This document shows, one piece after another, positions 6,424-14,384 of a stretch of DNA of 16,657 bases (the stretch's first letter is position 1; each line of letters starts with the position of its first letter). The stretch is taken from NCBI GenBank assembly GCA_045599945.1, contig JAZRWY010000036.1, positions 1 to 16,657 of the forward strand, given 5' to 3'. The notes under the pieces were generated by a model. That model saw nothing but the letters and a program-made list of their open reading frames with translations. It was not told the DNA's origin and searched no databases. A program made the position numbers and the translations under genes. Origin of the DNA: UMGS973 sp045599945 (GTDB lineage Bacteria; Bacillota; Clostridia; Peptostreptococcales; Anaerovoracaceae).

Positions 6424-7506
6424 ATGAGAAAAGAAGATAATATAACATACGAACTGGGCCGCATATATGAAAAGTACGGTTACCAGAGCTATAAGGTGAG
6501 TGAGTTTGAAGAGTATGACCTCTATGCAAAAAACAAGGAGTTTCTTGTATCCAGCAGAATCCTCACTTTCAATGATATCAATGGAAAGCTGATGGCATTA
6601 AAGCCGGATGTTACATTATCCATCATCAAGAATACAAAAGATGACGACAAGACCAAGAAAGTCTACTATACAGAGCACGTATACAGAGTTCCGCACAACG
6701 GATACGGGTTCAGAGAAATCACACAGACAGGGCTGGAATGCATTGGTGACATCGATACATATACAATATGTGAAGTGATTAATCTTGCAGCAGCAAGCCT
6801 TTCAACAATCAGTGAGAGATATATTCTTGACATATCGGATGTGGGTATAATCAACGGTATCCTTGAAGGCATCGATGAGGATGTCAAGGGCAAGCTTCTT
6901 GAGGTGATTGGTGAGAAAAATGCTCATGGCATAAGGAGCACATGTCTGGCGGAAGGCGTTTCGGAAGATATCATGAATCTCCTCATTAAACTGATCAATG
7001 TATATGAGCCGATGGATGAAGCATTGGCATTAATTGAGGAAGCAGATCTTCCGGAGAGCAGCAGGCAGGCGGCGCAGGAACTTAAAACTGTGGCTTCCAT
7101 GCTCGACATGTATGACATCAAGGATCACATTCATGTTGATTTTTCCATCGTCAATGACATGACCTACTACAATGGCATATTCTTTAAGGGATTCATTGAT
7201 GGCCTGGCAGAAGGAATCCTTTCCGGCGGCCAGTATGACAATCTTCTTTCCAGACTTGGAAAGAAGGGAGGAGCCATAGGTTTTGCCGTTTATCTTGACC
7301 AGCTGGAGAATCTCTATGCCGAGAAGAGAAAATATGATGCGGATGTTGTCATCTCCTATGATGATGAATCGGACATTGAAACAGTAATAAAGACTGCAAA
7401 GCAGTTTGCAGGAGACGAAAAGAGTGTAAGAGTGCAGAAGGATGATGGCTGCCTCGGCAGAATGAACATCAGGATCAAAGGCAGGGAGGTAGTAATAAAT
7501 GGATAA
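6424..7506 (+). CDS. hisZ: ATP phosphoribosyltransferase regulatory subunit HisZ
   Basis: This 360-residue protein resembles class II histidyl-tRNA synthetase in its catalytic core but lacks the synthetase's tRNA-binding part, as HisZ does. Visible core signatures are ALKPDVTLSI near 58-67, YRVPHNGYGFREITQTGLECIG near 87-108 (in two pieces) and SGGQYDNLLSRLG near 273. HisZ forms a hetero-octamer with short HisG and is needed for its activity and for feedback inhibition by histidine. The short HisG gene next to it, overlapping by 8 nt, confirms the role. GAGGAG (6413-6418) lies before ATG 6424. It is the first gene of the histidine operon. Confidence 0.95.
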   Translation: MRKEDNITYELGRIYEKYGYQSYKVSEFEEYDLYAKNKEFLVSSRILTFNDINGKLMALKPDVTLSIIKNTKDDDKTKKVYYTEHVYRVPHNGYGFREITQTGLECIGDIDTYTICEVINLAAASLSTISERYILDISDVGIINGILEGIDEDVKGKLLEVIGEKNAHGIRSTCLAEGVSEDIMNLLIKLINVYEPMDEALALIEEADLPESSRQAAQELKTVASMLDMYDIKDHIHVDFSIVNDMTYYNGIFFKGFIDGLAEGILSGGQYDNLLSRLGKKGGAIGFAVYLDQLENLYAEKRKYDADVVISYDDESDIETVIKTAKQFAGDEKSVRVQKDDGCLGRMNIRIKGREVVING

Positions 7507-8137
7507 CATGATTAATGTAGCACTACCGAAAGGACGCCTGGGAGACAAGGTATATGACATATTCGAAGCAGCCGGTTATGAATGCCCTTCCATAAAGGAA
7601 GCAAACAGAAAGCTCACATTTGAAAATGAGGAAACCGGCATCCGCTATTTCTGGGTAAAGCCTTCAGATGTAGCAATCTATGTGGAAAGAGGTGCAGCAG
7701 ACATAGGTGTTGCAGGAAAAGACATACTTGAGGAGTATGAGCCTGATGTATATGAGCTTCTTGACCTGAATGTCGGAAAGTGTAGAATGTGTGTTGCAGG
7801 TCCGGCAGATTTCAAGGACGACTATTCCAGGACATTAAAAGTTGCAACCAAATTCACAAACATTGCCAAGGAATACTATAGCGAGCAGAGCAGAAGAATA
7901 GACATTATCAAGCTCAACGGCTCCATAGAGCTGGCACCGATCCTTGGTCTTTCAGATGTCATTGTAGATATCGTTGAGACAGGAACAACACTCAAGGCCA
8001 ACGGACTCATGCCGCTTGAGACAATTACAGATATCAGTGCAAGGCTCATTGCCAACAAGGTATCCTATAAGTTCAAGAACAGGGCAATCAGAGAGCTGGT
8101 AGAAAAAGTATCTGAAAGGATAAATTGCGATGATTAA
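7499..8137 (+). CDS. hisG: ATP phosphoribosyltransferase, short catalytic subunit HisG
   Basis: This 212-residue short-form HisG joins ATP and PRPP in the first step of histidine synthesis. It has the N-terminal VALPKGRLGDK, the VERGAADIGVAGKD segment near 62-74 and the PRPP-binding DIVETGTTLKANGL near 157-170. The C-terminal regulatory domain of long HisG is absent, which fits the presence of HisZ. GGGAGG at 7484-7489 is 9 nt before ATG 7499 and inside hisZ. The later ATG at 7508 is too far from it, so 7499 is chosen. It overlaps hisZ by 8 nt and hisD by 8 nt, suggesting translational coupling. Confidence 0.97.
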   Translation: MDNMINVALPKGRLGDKVYDIFEAAGYECPSIKEANRKLTFENEETGIRYFWVKPSDVAIYVERGAADIGVAGKDILEEYEPDVYELLDLNVGKCRMCVAGPADFKDDYSRTLKVATKFTNIAKEYYSEQSRRIDIIKLNGSIELAPILGLSDVIVDIVETGTTLKANGLMPLETITDISARLIANKVSYKFKNRAIRELVEKVSERINCDD

Positions 8138-9410
8138 GATTATAGATTTTGCAGACGTGAATCAGGATGAGATCTTCATCAGAAAAGAAGATAAGCTGGA
8201 TATTGCAGGAACGGTCAGAGAGATCGTTTCTGATGTGGAAGAAAACGGAGACGAGGCGCTTAAGAGATATGCTGCAAAGTTTGACGGAGCAGACCTTGAT
8301 TCTCTTGAGGTAAGTGAAGAAGAGATGGAAGAGGCTTTTCGTCAGGTTCCGGGTGACCTTATTGAAGTAATGAAGAAGGCGGCAGCAAACATTGCGGAGT
8401 ATCATAAGAATCAGCTTTCGGAAGGCTTTGAGATCAAGAGAGAAGATGGAAGCATCCTGGGTCAGAAGGTGACTCCGGTAAAGCGTGCAGGGCTTTATGT
8501 ACCGGGCGGCACTGCAAGCTATCCATCAACAGTATTGATGAATGCAATTCCTGCAAAGATTGCAGGCGTTGAGGAGATTGTAATTGTATCACCCCCATCC
8601 AAGGGAGGTACAATTGCACCGGTAATTCTGGCTGCGGCAAAGATAGCAGGAGTAGATAGAATCTTCAAGACCGGCGGCGCGCAGGCAATCGCTGCTCTTG
8701 CCTATGGTACGGAGACTGTTCCAAAGGTGGATAAGATTACAGGTCCCGGAAATGCATTTGTTGCAGAAGCAAAGAGGCAGGTATTCGGTCTTGTAGATAT
8801 TGACATGATTGCAGGGCCTAGCGAAATCCTTGTCATTGCAGATCAGGATACAAACCCAGAATTTGCGGCAGCAGACCTTCTTTCGCAGGCAGAGCATGAC
8901 AGGATGGCAAGCGCTGTCATGATTACAGACAGCATGGAGTTTGCTCAGGCAGTTGCTGAAGAAATAGAAAAACAGCTTGCAGTGCTTCCTAGAGAAGAGA
9001 TTGCAAGAACATCCATAGAAAACAACGGAATGATCATAGTAACGAAGGATCTTAAGGAGGCAGCAGAAGTTTCAAACGAGCTTGCCCCTGAACACCTTGA
9101 GCTCTGCATGGATGACCCTAAGGAATATCTTGGACTCATCAGAAATGCTGGATCCGTATTCATGGGAAGATACTGTCCGGAAGCTCTCGGAGACTACTTG
9201 GCAGGCCCGAACCACACACTTCCAACGGGAGGAAGAGCTAAGTTTTCTTCACCGCTTTCCGTAGATGATTTTGTGAAAAAGACGCAATATATCTACTTTG
9301 AAAAGGAAGCATTAAGAGAGCTTGCAGGAGATATTGAGATCTTTGCACTTTCAGAAGGGCTTGATGCACATGCAAGAAGTGCTACAGTGAGATTTAAAGG
9401 GGAAAAGTAA
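8130..9410 (+). CDS. hisD: Histidinol dehydrogenase HisD
   Basis: This 426-residue zinc- and NAD-dependent enzyme performs the last two oxidations from L-histidinol to L-histidine. The metal ligands match the family: Gln253 and His256 in LSQAEHD, Asp355 in EALGDYLAGPNH, and His414 in LDAHARS. The catalytic Glu321-His322 pair is in NELAPEHLEL. The glycine-rich VPGGTASYPST and the GPGNAFVAEAKR segment are also present. ATG 8130 lies within the end of hisG (8-nt overlap), with GAAAGGA just upstream. The family order and lengths are intact. Confidence 0.98.
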   Translation: MIKIIDFADVNQDEIFIRKEDKLDIAGTVREIVSDVEENGDEALKRYAAKFDGADLDSLEVSEEEMEEAFRQVPGDLIEVMKKAAANIAEYHKNQLSEGFEIKREDGSILGQKVTPVKRAGLYVPGGTASYPSTVLMNAIPAKIAGVEEIVIVSPPSKGGTIAPVILAAAKIAGVDRIFKTGGAQAIAALAYGTETVPKVDKITGPGNAFVAEAKRQVFGLVDIDMIAGPSEILVIADQDTNPEFAAADLLSQAEHDRMASAVMITDSMEFAQAVAEEIEKQLAVLPREEIARTSIENNGMIIVTKDLKEAAEVSNELAPEHLELCMDDPKEYLGLIRNAGSVFMGRYCPEALGDYLAGPNHTLPTGGRAKFSSPLSVDDFVKKTQYIYFEKEALRELAGDIEIFALSEGLDAHARSATVRFKGEK

Positions 9411-10456
9411 TGAGCAGATTTTTCAGCAGGAGCTTTGATAGTCTCGAGGCATATGTTCCGGGAGAGCAGCCAAGAGACCAGAAATATGTAAAGCTCAATA
9501 CAAATGAATCACCGTTCCCGCCAACAGAAAATGTCATAAAGGCAGCTGCAGAGGCAGCAGGAAATGTGAACAGATATAACGATCCTGAATGCACGGAACT
9601 TAGAAAAAAAGCGGCTAAACTCTATGGCGTAGGTGTGAACAACATCGTATGTGTAAACGGTTCAGATGAATCGCTCTACCTGGCATTCTGGGCATACAGG
9701 GATGAAACCTTTGCTTTCCCGGATATCACATACGGCTTCTATAAGGTGTTCTGTGATTCATTGGGATTAAAGAAAAAGATCATACCGCTGAATGAGAATT
9801 ATGAGATAGATAAGAATGACTATCTGAACATAGGCTGCAACATTGTAATAGCAAATCCGAATGCACAGACAGGGGTTGCCCTTCCAAAGAGGGATATTGA
9901 AGAGATCATCGCAGCAAACCCGGATAACATCGTCATTGTGGATGAAGCATATATAGATTTTGGCGGAGATTCCTGTGTGGATTTAATTGATAAATATGAT
10001 AATCTCATCGTGACACAGACCTTCTCAAAATCAAGATGCCTGGCGGGAGCCAGAATGGGCTTTGCCATCGGCTGCGAAGCACTCATGGCAGATCTTAATA
10101 CACTTAGATATTCCATGAATCCATATAACGTAAATTCAATCACTCAGAAGGCGGCAATTGCTGCAATCGAGGACAATGAAATCTACATGGAGCAGTGCCG
10201 CGAGGTCATGAGAGTCCGGGAATATACAGTCGGTGAACTTGAAAAGCTGGGCTTTCAGACTCTTCCATCATCCTCAAACTTCATATTCACCACATGTGAA
10301 GGGAAGGATGGAACAAAGCTTTATCTTGGTCTCAAGGAAAAGGGAGTGCTCGTAAGGCACTTTGACAGTCCAAGGATGAAGGAATATATTAGAGTTACAA
10401 TAGGAAGCAGAGAGCAGATGGAGATTTTCATTGATACATTGAAAGGAGTAATATGA
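9410..10456 (+). CDS. hisC: Histidinol-phosphate aminotransferase HisC
   Basis: This 348-residue class I/II PLP aminotransferase converts imidazole-acetol phosphate and glutamate into histidinol phosphate. Key residues are Lys207 (FSKSRCLAGARMG; PLP Schiff base), Asp178 and Tyr181 (VDEAYIDF), Asn151 in ANPNAQTG, Arg215, and Arg in EYIRVTIG near the end. The usual NPNNPTG loop reads NPNAQTG, a mild variation. The start codon shares one base with the hisD stop (TAATG), and AAAGGGG lies upstream, so translation is probably coupled. HisC is often also able to act on aromatic amino acids, which cannot be judged here. Confidence 0.97.
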   Translation: MSRFFSRSFDSLEAYVPGEQPRDQKYVKLNTNESPFPPTENVIKAAAEAAGNVNRYNDPECTELRKKAAKLYGVGVNNIVCVNGSDESLYLAFWAYRDETFAFPDITYGFYKVFCDSLGLKKKIIPLNENYEIDKNDYLNIGCNIVIANPNAQTGVALPKRDIEEIIAANPDNIVIVDEAYIDFGGDSCVDLIDKYDNLIVTQTFSKSRCLAGARMGFAIGCEALMADLNTLRYSMNPYNVNSITQKAAIAAIEDNEIYMEQCREVMRVREYTVGELEKLGFQTLPSSSNFIFTTCEGKDGTKLYLGLKEKGVLVRHFDSPRMKEYIRVTIGSREQMEIFIDTLKGVI

Positions 10457-11043
10457 TGCGTAAAGGTTTAGTTGAAAGAAAAACAGGTGAAACAGATATC
10501 ATCGTAAGAATCGATCTTGATGGATCAGGCTATGCAGAGGCGGATACAGGAATGGGATTCCTTGATCACATGCTTACACTTTTTGCAAAGCACGGAAGAT
10601 TTGACCTTTCCGTAACATGTGAAGGAGATACTTATGTAGATGACCACCACAGTGCAGAGGATATAGGGATCGCGCTTGGAAAGGCATTCAAGGAAGCTCT
10701 TGGAGACAAGAAGGGAATCCGGAGATATGCCGATATCATCCTTCCAATGGATGAGGCTCTTGTTCTTGCAGCAGTAGATATTTCAGGAAGAAGTACATTA
10801 AGATATACAGCAGACATTCCGACAGAGAAGGTTGGAACCTTTGATACACAGCTGGCGGAAGAATTCTTCATGGCATTTGCAAGAAATGCAGAAGTAACCC
10901 TTCACATCCGGCAGTTGGATGGAACCAATTCACACCACATCATCGAAGCAATGTTCAAGGCATTTGGCAGAATCATGAGCGAGGCAGTTTCCATCGATGA
11001 GAGATTTAAGGATGAAGTTCCTTCCACGAAAGGAGTAATCTAG
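10456..11043 (+). CDS. hisB: Imidazoleglycerol-phosphate dehydratase HisB (monofunctional)
   Basis: This 195-residue dehydratase converts imidazole-glycerol phosphate to imidazole-acetol phosphate using a manganese cluster. The duplicated metal motifs are visible: GMGFLDHML followed by DDHHSAED near 62-69, and in the second half HHIIEAMFKAFGR. There is no phosphatase domain like that of the E. coli bifunctional HisB; the downstream PHP protein should do that step. Two adjacent in-frame ATGs exist (10453, 10456). AAAGGAG (10442-10448) is 7 nt from the second and 4 nt from the first, so 10456 is preferred. It lies in a TGATG overlap with the hisC stop. Confidence 0.96.
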   Translation: MRKGLVERKTGETDIIVRIDLDGSGYAEADTGMGFLDHMLTLFAKHGRFDLSVTCEGDTYVDDHHSAEDIGIALGKAFKEALGDKKGIRRYADIILPMDEALVLAAVDISGRSTLRYTADIPTEKVGTFDTQLAEEFFMAFARNAEVTLHIRQLDGTNSHHIIEAMFKAFGRIMSEAVSIDERFKDEVPSTKGVI

Positions 11044-11652
11044 ATGATAGGCATAGTTGACTATGGAGTAGGTAACCTGTTCTCCTTAAAGAGTTCCCTT
11101 GCCATGCTTGGCGAGGAAGCGGTTGTAACAGGAGATAAGGAAGTGCTTGACAAGTGCGATAGAGTAATCCTTCCGGGCGTAGGTGCTTTTGAAGATGCCA
11201 TTGCAAAGCTGAAAGAGGATGACATGGACCTGTTTGTGAAGAAACTTGCCGCTGAAGGAAAGCCTTTAATGGGTATCTGCCTTGGCATGCAGCTCATGTT
11301 CGATGAAAGTCACGAATATGGCGTTCATCAGGGCCTTGGATTAATACCTGGAAAGGTGGTAGCATTTAAGGGCATGATAGACGAGAGCCTTAAGATTCCT
11401 CACATCGGATGGAATGCGCTTAAGTTCAAGAAGGATTACCCACTCTTTAAGTATGTGGAAGAGGGAGAGTGTGTATATTTCGTACACAGCTTCCATGCAG
11501 TGGACTGCGAAGACTATCTTGCAGCTACAGCAGAATATGATATCGATGTTACAGCTACAGTAGTAAACGGCAATGTGATAGGATGCCAGTTCCATCCGGA
11601 AAAGAGCGGAAAGACAGGTCTTAACATTCTGAAGGCATTCTGCGAACTTTAG
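11044..11652 (+). CDS. hisH: Imidazole glycerol phosphate synthase, glutaminase subunit HisH
   Basis: This 202-residue class I glutamine amidotransferase supplies ammonia to HisF. The catalytic triad is Cys79 (GICLGMQ), His184 and Glu186 (CQFHPEKS). The oxyanion strand PGVGAF near 44-49 and the N-terminal IVDYGVGNL are typical. ATG follows the hisB stop TAG directly, and AAAGGAG at 11030-11036 inside hisB acts as ribosome binding site. Partner gene hisF is two genes downstream. Confidence 0.97.
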   Translation: MIGIVDYGVGNLFSLKSSLAMLGEEAVVTGDKEVLDKCDRVILPGVGAFEDAIAKLKEDDMDLFVKKLAAEGKPLMGICLGMQLMFDESHEYGVHQGLGLIPGKVVAFKGMIDESLKIPHIGWNALKFKKDYPLFKYVEEGECVYFVHSFHAVDCEDYLAATAEYDIDVTATVVNGNVIGCQFHPEKSGKTGLNILKAFCEL

Positions 11653-11661
11653 GAGGGCAAG

Positions 11662-12375
11662 ATGTACATATTACCGGCAATAGACATGTATGAAAAGAAG
11701 GCTGTAAGACTGTTTAAAGGTGACTACAGCCAGATGACAGTATATAGCGATGATCCGTTCTCTGTTGCACTGAAGTTCAAGGAAGCAGGAGCAGAATACA
11801 TCCACATGGTAGACCTTGAAGGAGCAAAGGAAGGCACAATGCCGAACTTTGACATAGTTGAAAAGGTAGCAAGGGATAGCGGTCTAAAAGTAGAGATAGG
11901 CGGCGGAATCAGAACTCCGGAAGCAGTGGAGAAATATATATCTGCTGGAGCTGCAAGGGTAATCCTTGGAACAGCAGCGGTGACAGACGAAGAGTTCCTC
12001 ATTGCAATGGTTGAAAAATACGGTGAAAAGATTGCAGTAGGTGCAGACATCAAGGACGGCTATGTTGCCATCAAGGGATGGCTTGAAAAGAGCCAGCTTA
12101 CAATAGATGCATTCTGCGAAAAGCTCCAGAAGATCGGGGTAAAGACAATCATCGTAACGGACATATCCAAGGACGGCGCCATGCAGGGAGCCAACAGAGC
12201 TCTGTATGCCGATCTTAAATCTAAATATGAGATGGACATTATCGCATCGGGCGGCGTATCGGATATAGAGGATATAAAGGCTCTTAAAGAACTTGGAGCA
12301 GATGGAGCCATCATAGGCAAGGCATATTATACAGGTGCCATTGACCTGAAGGAAGCAGTGGAGGTAGCCAGATGA
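11662..12375 (+). CDS. hisA: ProFAR isomerase HisA
   Basis: This 237-residue (beta/alpha)8-barrel isomerase opens the ribose of ProFAR to give PRFAR. The catalytic Asp8 is in LPAIDMY and the second catalytic acid is Asp129 in GADIKDGYVAIKGW. The two phosphate-binding half-barrel motifs are EIGGGIRTP near 78 and ASGGVSDIEDI near 194. The family's usual G-x-VRL stretch reads EKKAVRLFKGD. AGGAGGG precedes ATG 11662 by about 5 nt. It overlaps hisF by four bases (ATGA). Confidence 0.97.
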   Translation: MYILPAIDMYEKKAVRLFKGDYSQMTVYSDDPFSVALKFKEAGAEYIHMVDLEGAKEGTMPNFDIVEKVARDSGLKVEIGGGIRTPEAVEKYISAGAARVILGTAAVTDEEFLIAMVEKYGEKIAVGADIKDGYVAIKGWLEKSQLTIDAFCEKLQKIGVKTIIVTDISKDGAMQGANRALYADLKSKYEMDIIASGGVSDIEDIKALKELGADGAIIGKAYYTGAIDLKEAVEVAR

Positions 12376-13130
12376 TAACGAAGAGAATAATACCATGCCT
12401 TGATGTAAGGGATGGAAGAGTCGTAAAGGGCGTTAACTTCGAGGGATTAAATGATGTAAATGATCCTGTAAGCCTTGCAAGATTCTACTCGGAAAACGGA
12501 GCCGACGAGCTTGTTTTCTATGACATCACCGCATCGGCAGAAGGAAGAAAGATATTTACAGAGATACTTACTGAAGCTGCGTCAACCGTATTCATTCCCC
12601 TCACTGTAGGCGGCGGAATCAGCACAATTGAAGATTTTGACAGAGTGCTGAAGTGCGGAGCAGACAAGGTATCCGTTAATTCAGGAGCAATCAGAAATCC
12701 GCAGCTTATCACAGAAGCTGCAAGAAAGTATGGGGACCAGTGCGTTGTAATCTCCATCGATGCAAAGAGAGAAGATGGAACGTTCATGGTATATGGAAAA
12801 GGTGGAAGAGAGAGAACCGGAATAGAGCTCATTCCATGGGTTACAAAGTGCGTATCCATGGGAGCAGGCGAAGTAGTTCTTAACTCCATAGATACAGATG
12901 GAGTTAAGCAGGGGTTTGACCTTGAGATGCTGAAAGCCGTATCCGAAGCAGTTGACGTACCTGTCATCGCATCAGGCGGCGCAGGCTGCGTAGAGGACTT
13001 TGTGACACTGTTCAAGAGTCTTCCAAAGGTTGATGCAGGTCTTGCTGCATCCATATTCCACTTTGGAGAGGTGAAAATTCCGGATCTCAAGGATGCACTT
13101 TCTCAGGAAGGAATCATAGTAAGAAAATGA
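12372..13130 (+). CDS. hisF: Imidazole glycerol phosphate synthase, cyclase subunit HisF
   Basis: This 252-residue (beta/alpha)8-barrel cyclase uses ammonia from HisH and PRFAR to make imidazole-glycerol phosphate and AICAR. The catalytic aspartates fall at the canonical positions, Asp11 (IPCLDVRDGRVVKG) and Asp130 (VISIDAKR). The phosphate sites TVGGGIST near 78-85 and ASGGAG near 203 are present. Its start overlaps the hisA stop (ATGA) and its stop overlaps the hisI start (ATGA). Confidence 0.98.
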   Translation: MITKRIIPCLDVRDGRVVKGVNFEGLNDVNDPVSLARFYSENGADELVFYDITASAEGRKIFTEILTEAASTVFIPLTVGGGISTIEDFDRVLKCGADKVSVNSGAIRNPQLITEAARKYGDQCVVISIDAKREDGTFMVYGKGGRERTGIELIPWVTKCVSMGAGEVVLNSIDTDGVKQGFDLEMLKAVSEAVDVPVIASGGAGCVEDFVTLFKSLPKVDAGLAASIFHFGEVKIPDLKDALSQEGIIVRK

Positions 13131-13468
13131 ATCAGGTAGAAGTTAAAGATTTAAAATTTGATGATAGAGGATTAATACCTGCAATAGTAGTAGATGCCCA
13201 GTCAAAGAGGGTGCTTACTCTTGCATACATGAATGAGGAGAGCCTTAAGATCTCCATGGAGAGAGGCCTCACCTGCTTCTATAGCAGAAGCAGACAGGAA
13301 CTGTGGCACAAGGGTGAGACTTCAGGAAACTATCAGCACATCGTATCCATCACAGCTGACTGTGACCAGGACGCTCTGGTAGTTGAAGTAATCAAGGATG
13401 GCCCTGCATGCCACCTTGGCAACGATTCATGTTTTGAATTTCCTTTATGGAAGAAAGAAGAGGAGTAG
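13127..13468 (+). CDS. hisI: Phosphoribosyl-AMP cyclohydrolase HisI (no HisE domain)
   Basis: This 113-residue protein contains only the PRA-CH domain, which opens the adenine ring of PR-AMP. The metal-binding DxDxD is at Asp78, Asp80 and Asp82 (TADCDQDAL). The zinc-type cysteines include Cys79, Cys95 and Cys102 (GPACHLGNDSCF). The HisE pyrophosphohydrolase domain that is often fused behind it is absent: the frame ends 11 residues after Cys102. ATGA overlap with hisF suggests coupling. Confidence 0.97.
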   Translation: MNQVEVKDLKFDDRGLIPAIVVDAQSKRVLTLAYMNEESLKISMERGLTCFYSRSRQELWHKGETSGNYQHIVSITADCDQDALVVEVIKDGPACHLGNDSCFEFPLWKKEEE

Positions 13469-13470
13469 AT

Positions 13471-14268
13471 ATGAGGCAGGCACTTCATGTACACTCAGTA
13501 TTAGATGACGGAAAAAGCACCATGGAAGAAATGGTGCTTTCTGCAATGGAAAGAGGCTTAGAGTCCATCGGTTTTTCCGGTCACAGCTATCTCTCCTTTG
13601 GAGAGGACTGGACCATGAGCCAGGATAACTTTAAGATCTATCATGCTGAGATAGACAGACTAAAGGATGAATATTTAGGAAGAATAAAGATATATAGGGG
13701 GCTTGAGTTTGACACGTTCTCTGATGTACCTGACAGGCCATACGAATATATCATAGGCTCATGCCATAACATCAATGTGGATGGTGAATACATATCAGTA
13801 GATGGCGATAAGGGCGAGGTTATTGAAGCCATAGAGAAGCATTTTGATGGCAATGGTGCAGCGTTCGCAAAGGCCTACTTTGACGAACTTTTGAATGTAA
13901 GCAGTCAGGCTGACATCCTTGGGCATTTTGATCTCTGCACCAAGTTCAATGAGGAAAATGACCTCTATACGGAAGAGGAGTATTTTGATCATGCTCTTCC
14001 GGTTCTCAGAGAGCTGAATAAAAGAGGTCTCATCTTTGAAGTGAACACCGGGGCAATCCAGCGAGGATACAGGAGCCTTCCATATCCATCCCAGAGATTT
14101 CTCTACGAACTCAAAAAAGAGGACGGAAGGATAACAATCACCACAGACTGTCACCATGCATCAGGCATAGATTTCTGGTACGATGAAGCAGTGCTCTATG
14201 CAAAGGATGCAGGCTTCAGAGACATATATATCTTCAACGGTGTAGAGTTTAAAAAGGAAAGTATATAG
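13471..14268 (+). CDS. hisK: Histidinol-phosphatase, PHP family (HisK-like)
   Basis: This 265-residue PHP-type metallophosphoesterase is expected to remove phosphate from histidinol phosphate, the step before HisD. The metal-binding pattern of the family is readable: HVH at residues 6-8, the early GHS, a Glu in GLEFD, His in GSCHNI, HFD in ILGHFDLCTKF, and the C-terminal TTDCHH. AGGAG (13461-13465), inside the end of hisI, is 5 nt before ATG 13471, so the longer frame from 13447 is rejected. As last gene of the his operon it supplies the phosphatase that monofunctional HisB lacks. PHP enzymes are diverse, so the specificity rests mainly on context. Confidence 0.92.
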   Translation: MRQALHVHSVLDDGKSTMEEMVLSAMERGLESIGFSGHSYLSFGEDWTMSQDNFKIYHAEIDRLKDEYLGRIKIYRGLEFDTFSDVPDRPYEYIIGSCHNINVDGEYISVDGDKGEVIEAIEKHFDGNGAAFAKAYFDELLNVSSQADILGHFDLCTKFNEENDLYTEEEYFDHALPVLRELNKRGLIFEVNTGAIQRGYRSLPYPSQRFLYELKKEDGRITITTDCHHASGIDFWYDEAVLYAKDAGFRDIYIFNGVEFKKESI

Positions 14269-14277
14269 GGAAGATAA

Positions 14278-14312
14278 ATGGCTAATCTAAAGTGACAATT
14301 TAGATTAGCCAT
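14278..14312. repeat. Perfect 14-bp inverted repeat, palindrome copy 1 (also possible his terminator)
   Basis: ATGGCTAATCTAAA (14278-14291) and TTTAGATTAGCCAT (14299-14312) are perfect inverted arms around GTGACAA. AAAATTTTG follows, so it could act as a modest terminator for the his operon in RNA. The first 33 bp align with 14341-14373 at 27 of 33 positions, which points to a repeated regulatory element, not only a terminator. Confidence 0.85.
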
Positions 14313-14322
14313 AAAATTTTGC

Positions 14323-14351
14323 TTGAAATCACAAAAAATCATGGCTATAAT
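14323..14351 (+). promoter_or_regulatory. Promoter of the AAA/DUF4143 ATPase gene
   Basis: TTGAAA (14323-14328), 17 bp and a perfect TATAAT (14346-14351) make a strong sigma-A-type promoter. The -10 lies inside the left arm of palindrome copy 2, so a protein bound there would compete with RNA polymerase. Confidence 0.8.
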
Positions 14352-14373
14352 AAAGTTAAACTTTAGATTAGCC
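14341..14373. repeat. Palindrome copy 2, imperfect, overlapping the ATPase promoter
   Basis: Left arm GGCTATAATAAAGT (14343-14356) and right arm ACTTTAGATTAGCC (14360-14373) match as an inverted repeat at 11 of 14 positions. The right arm repeats TTTAGATTAGCC of copy 1 exactly. The element covers the -10, the start of the transcript, and ends directly before the ribosome binding site GGAGG (14374-14378). It is a candidate operator for autogenous or local control. Confidence 0.7.
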
Positions 14374-14384
14374 GGAGGAAAACT

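Noticed and set aside
13447..13470. Earlier ATG for hisK inside hisI
   Set aside because: It has no ribosome binding site, and the PHP motif HVH normally lies within the first few residues, as it does from ATG 13471.
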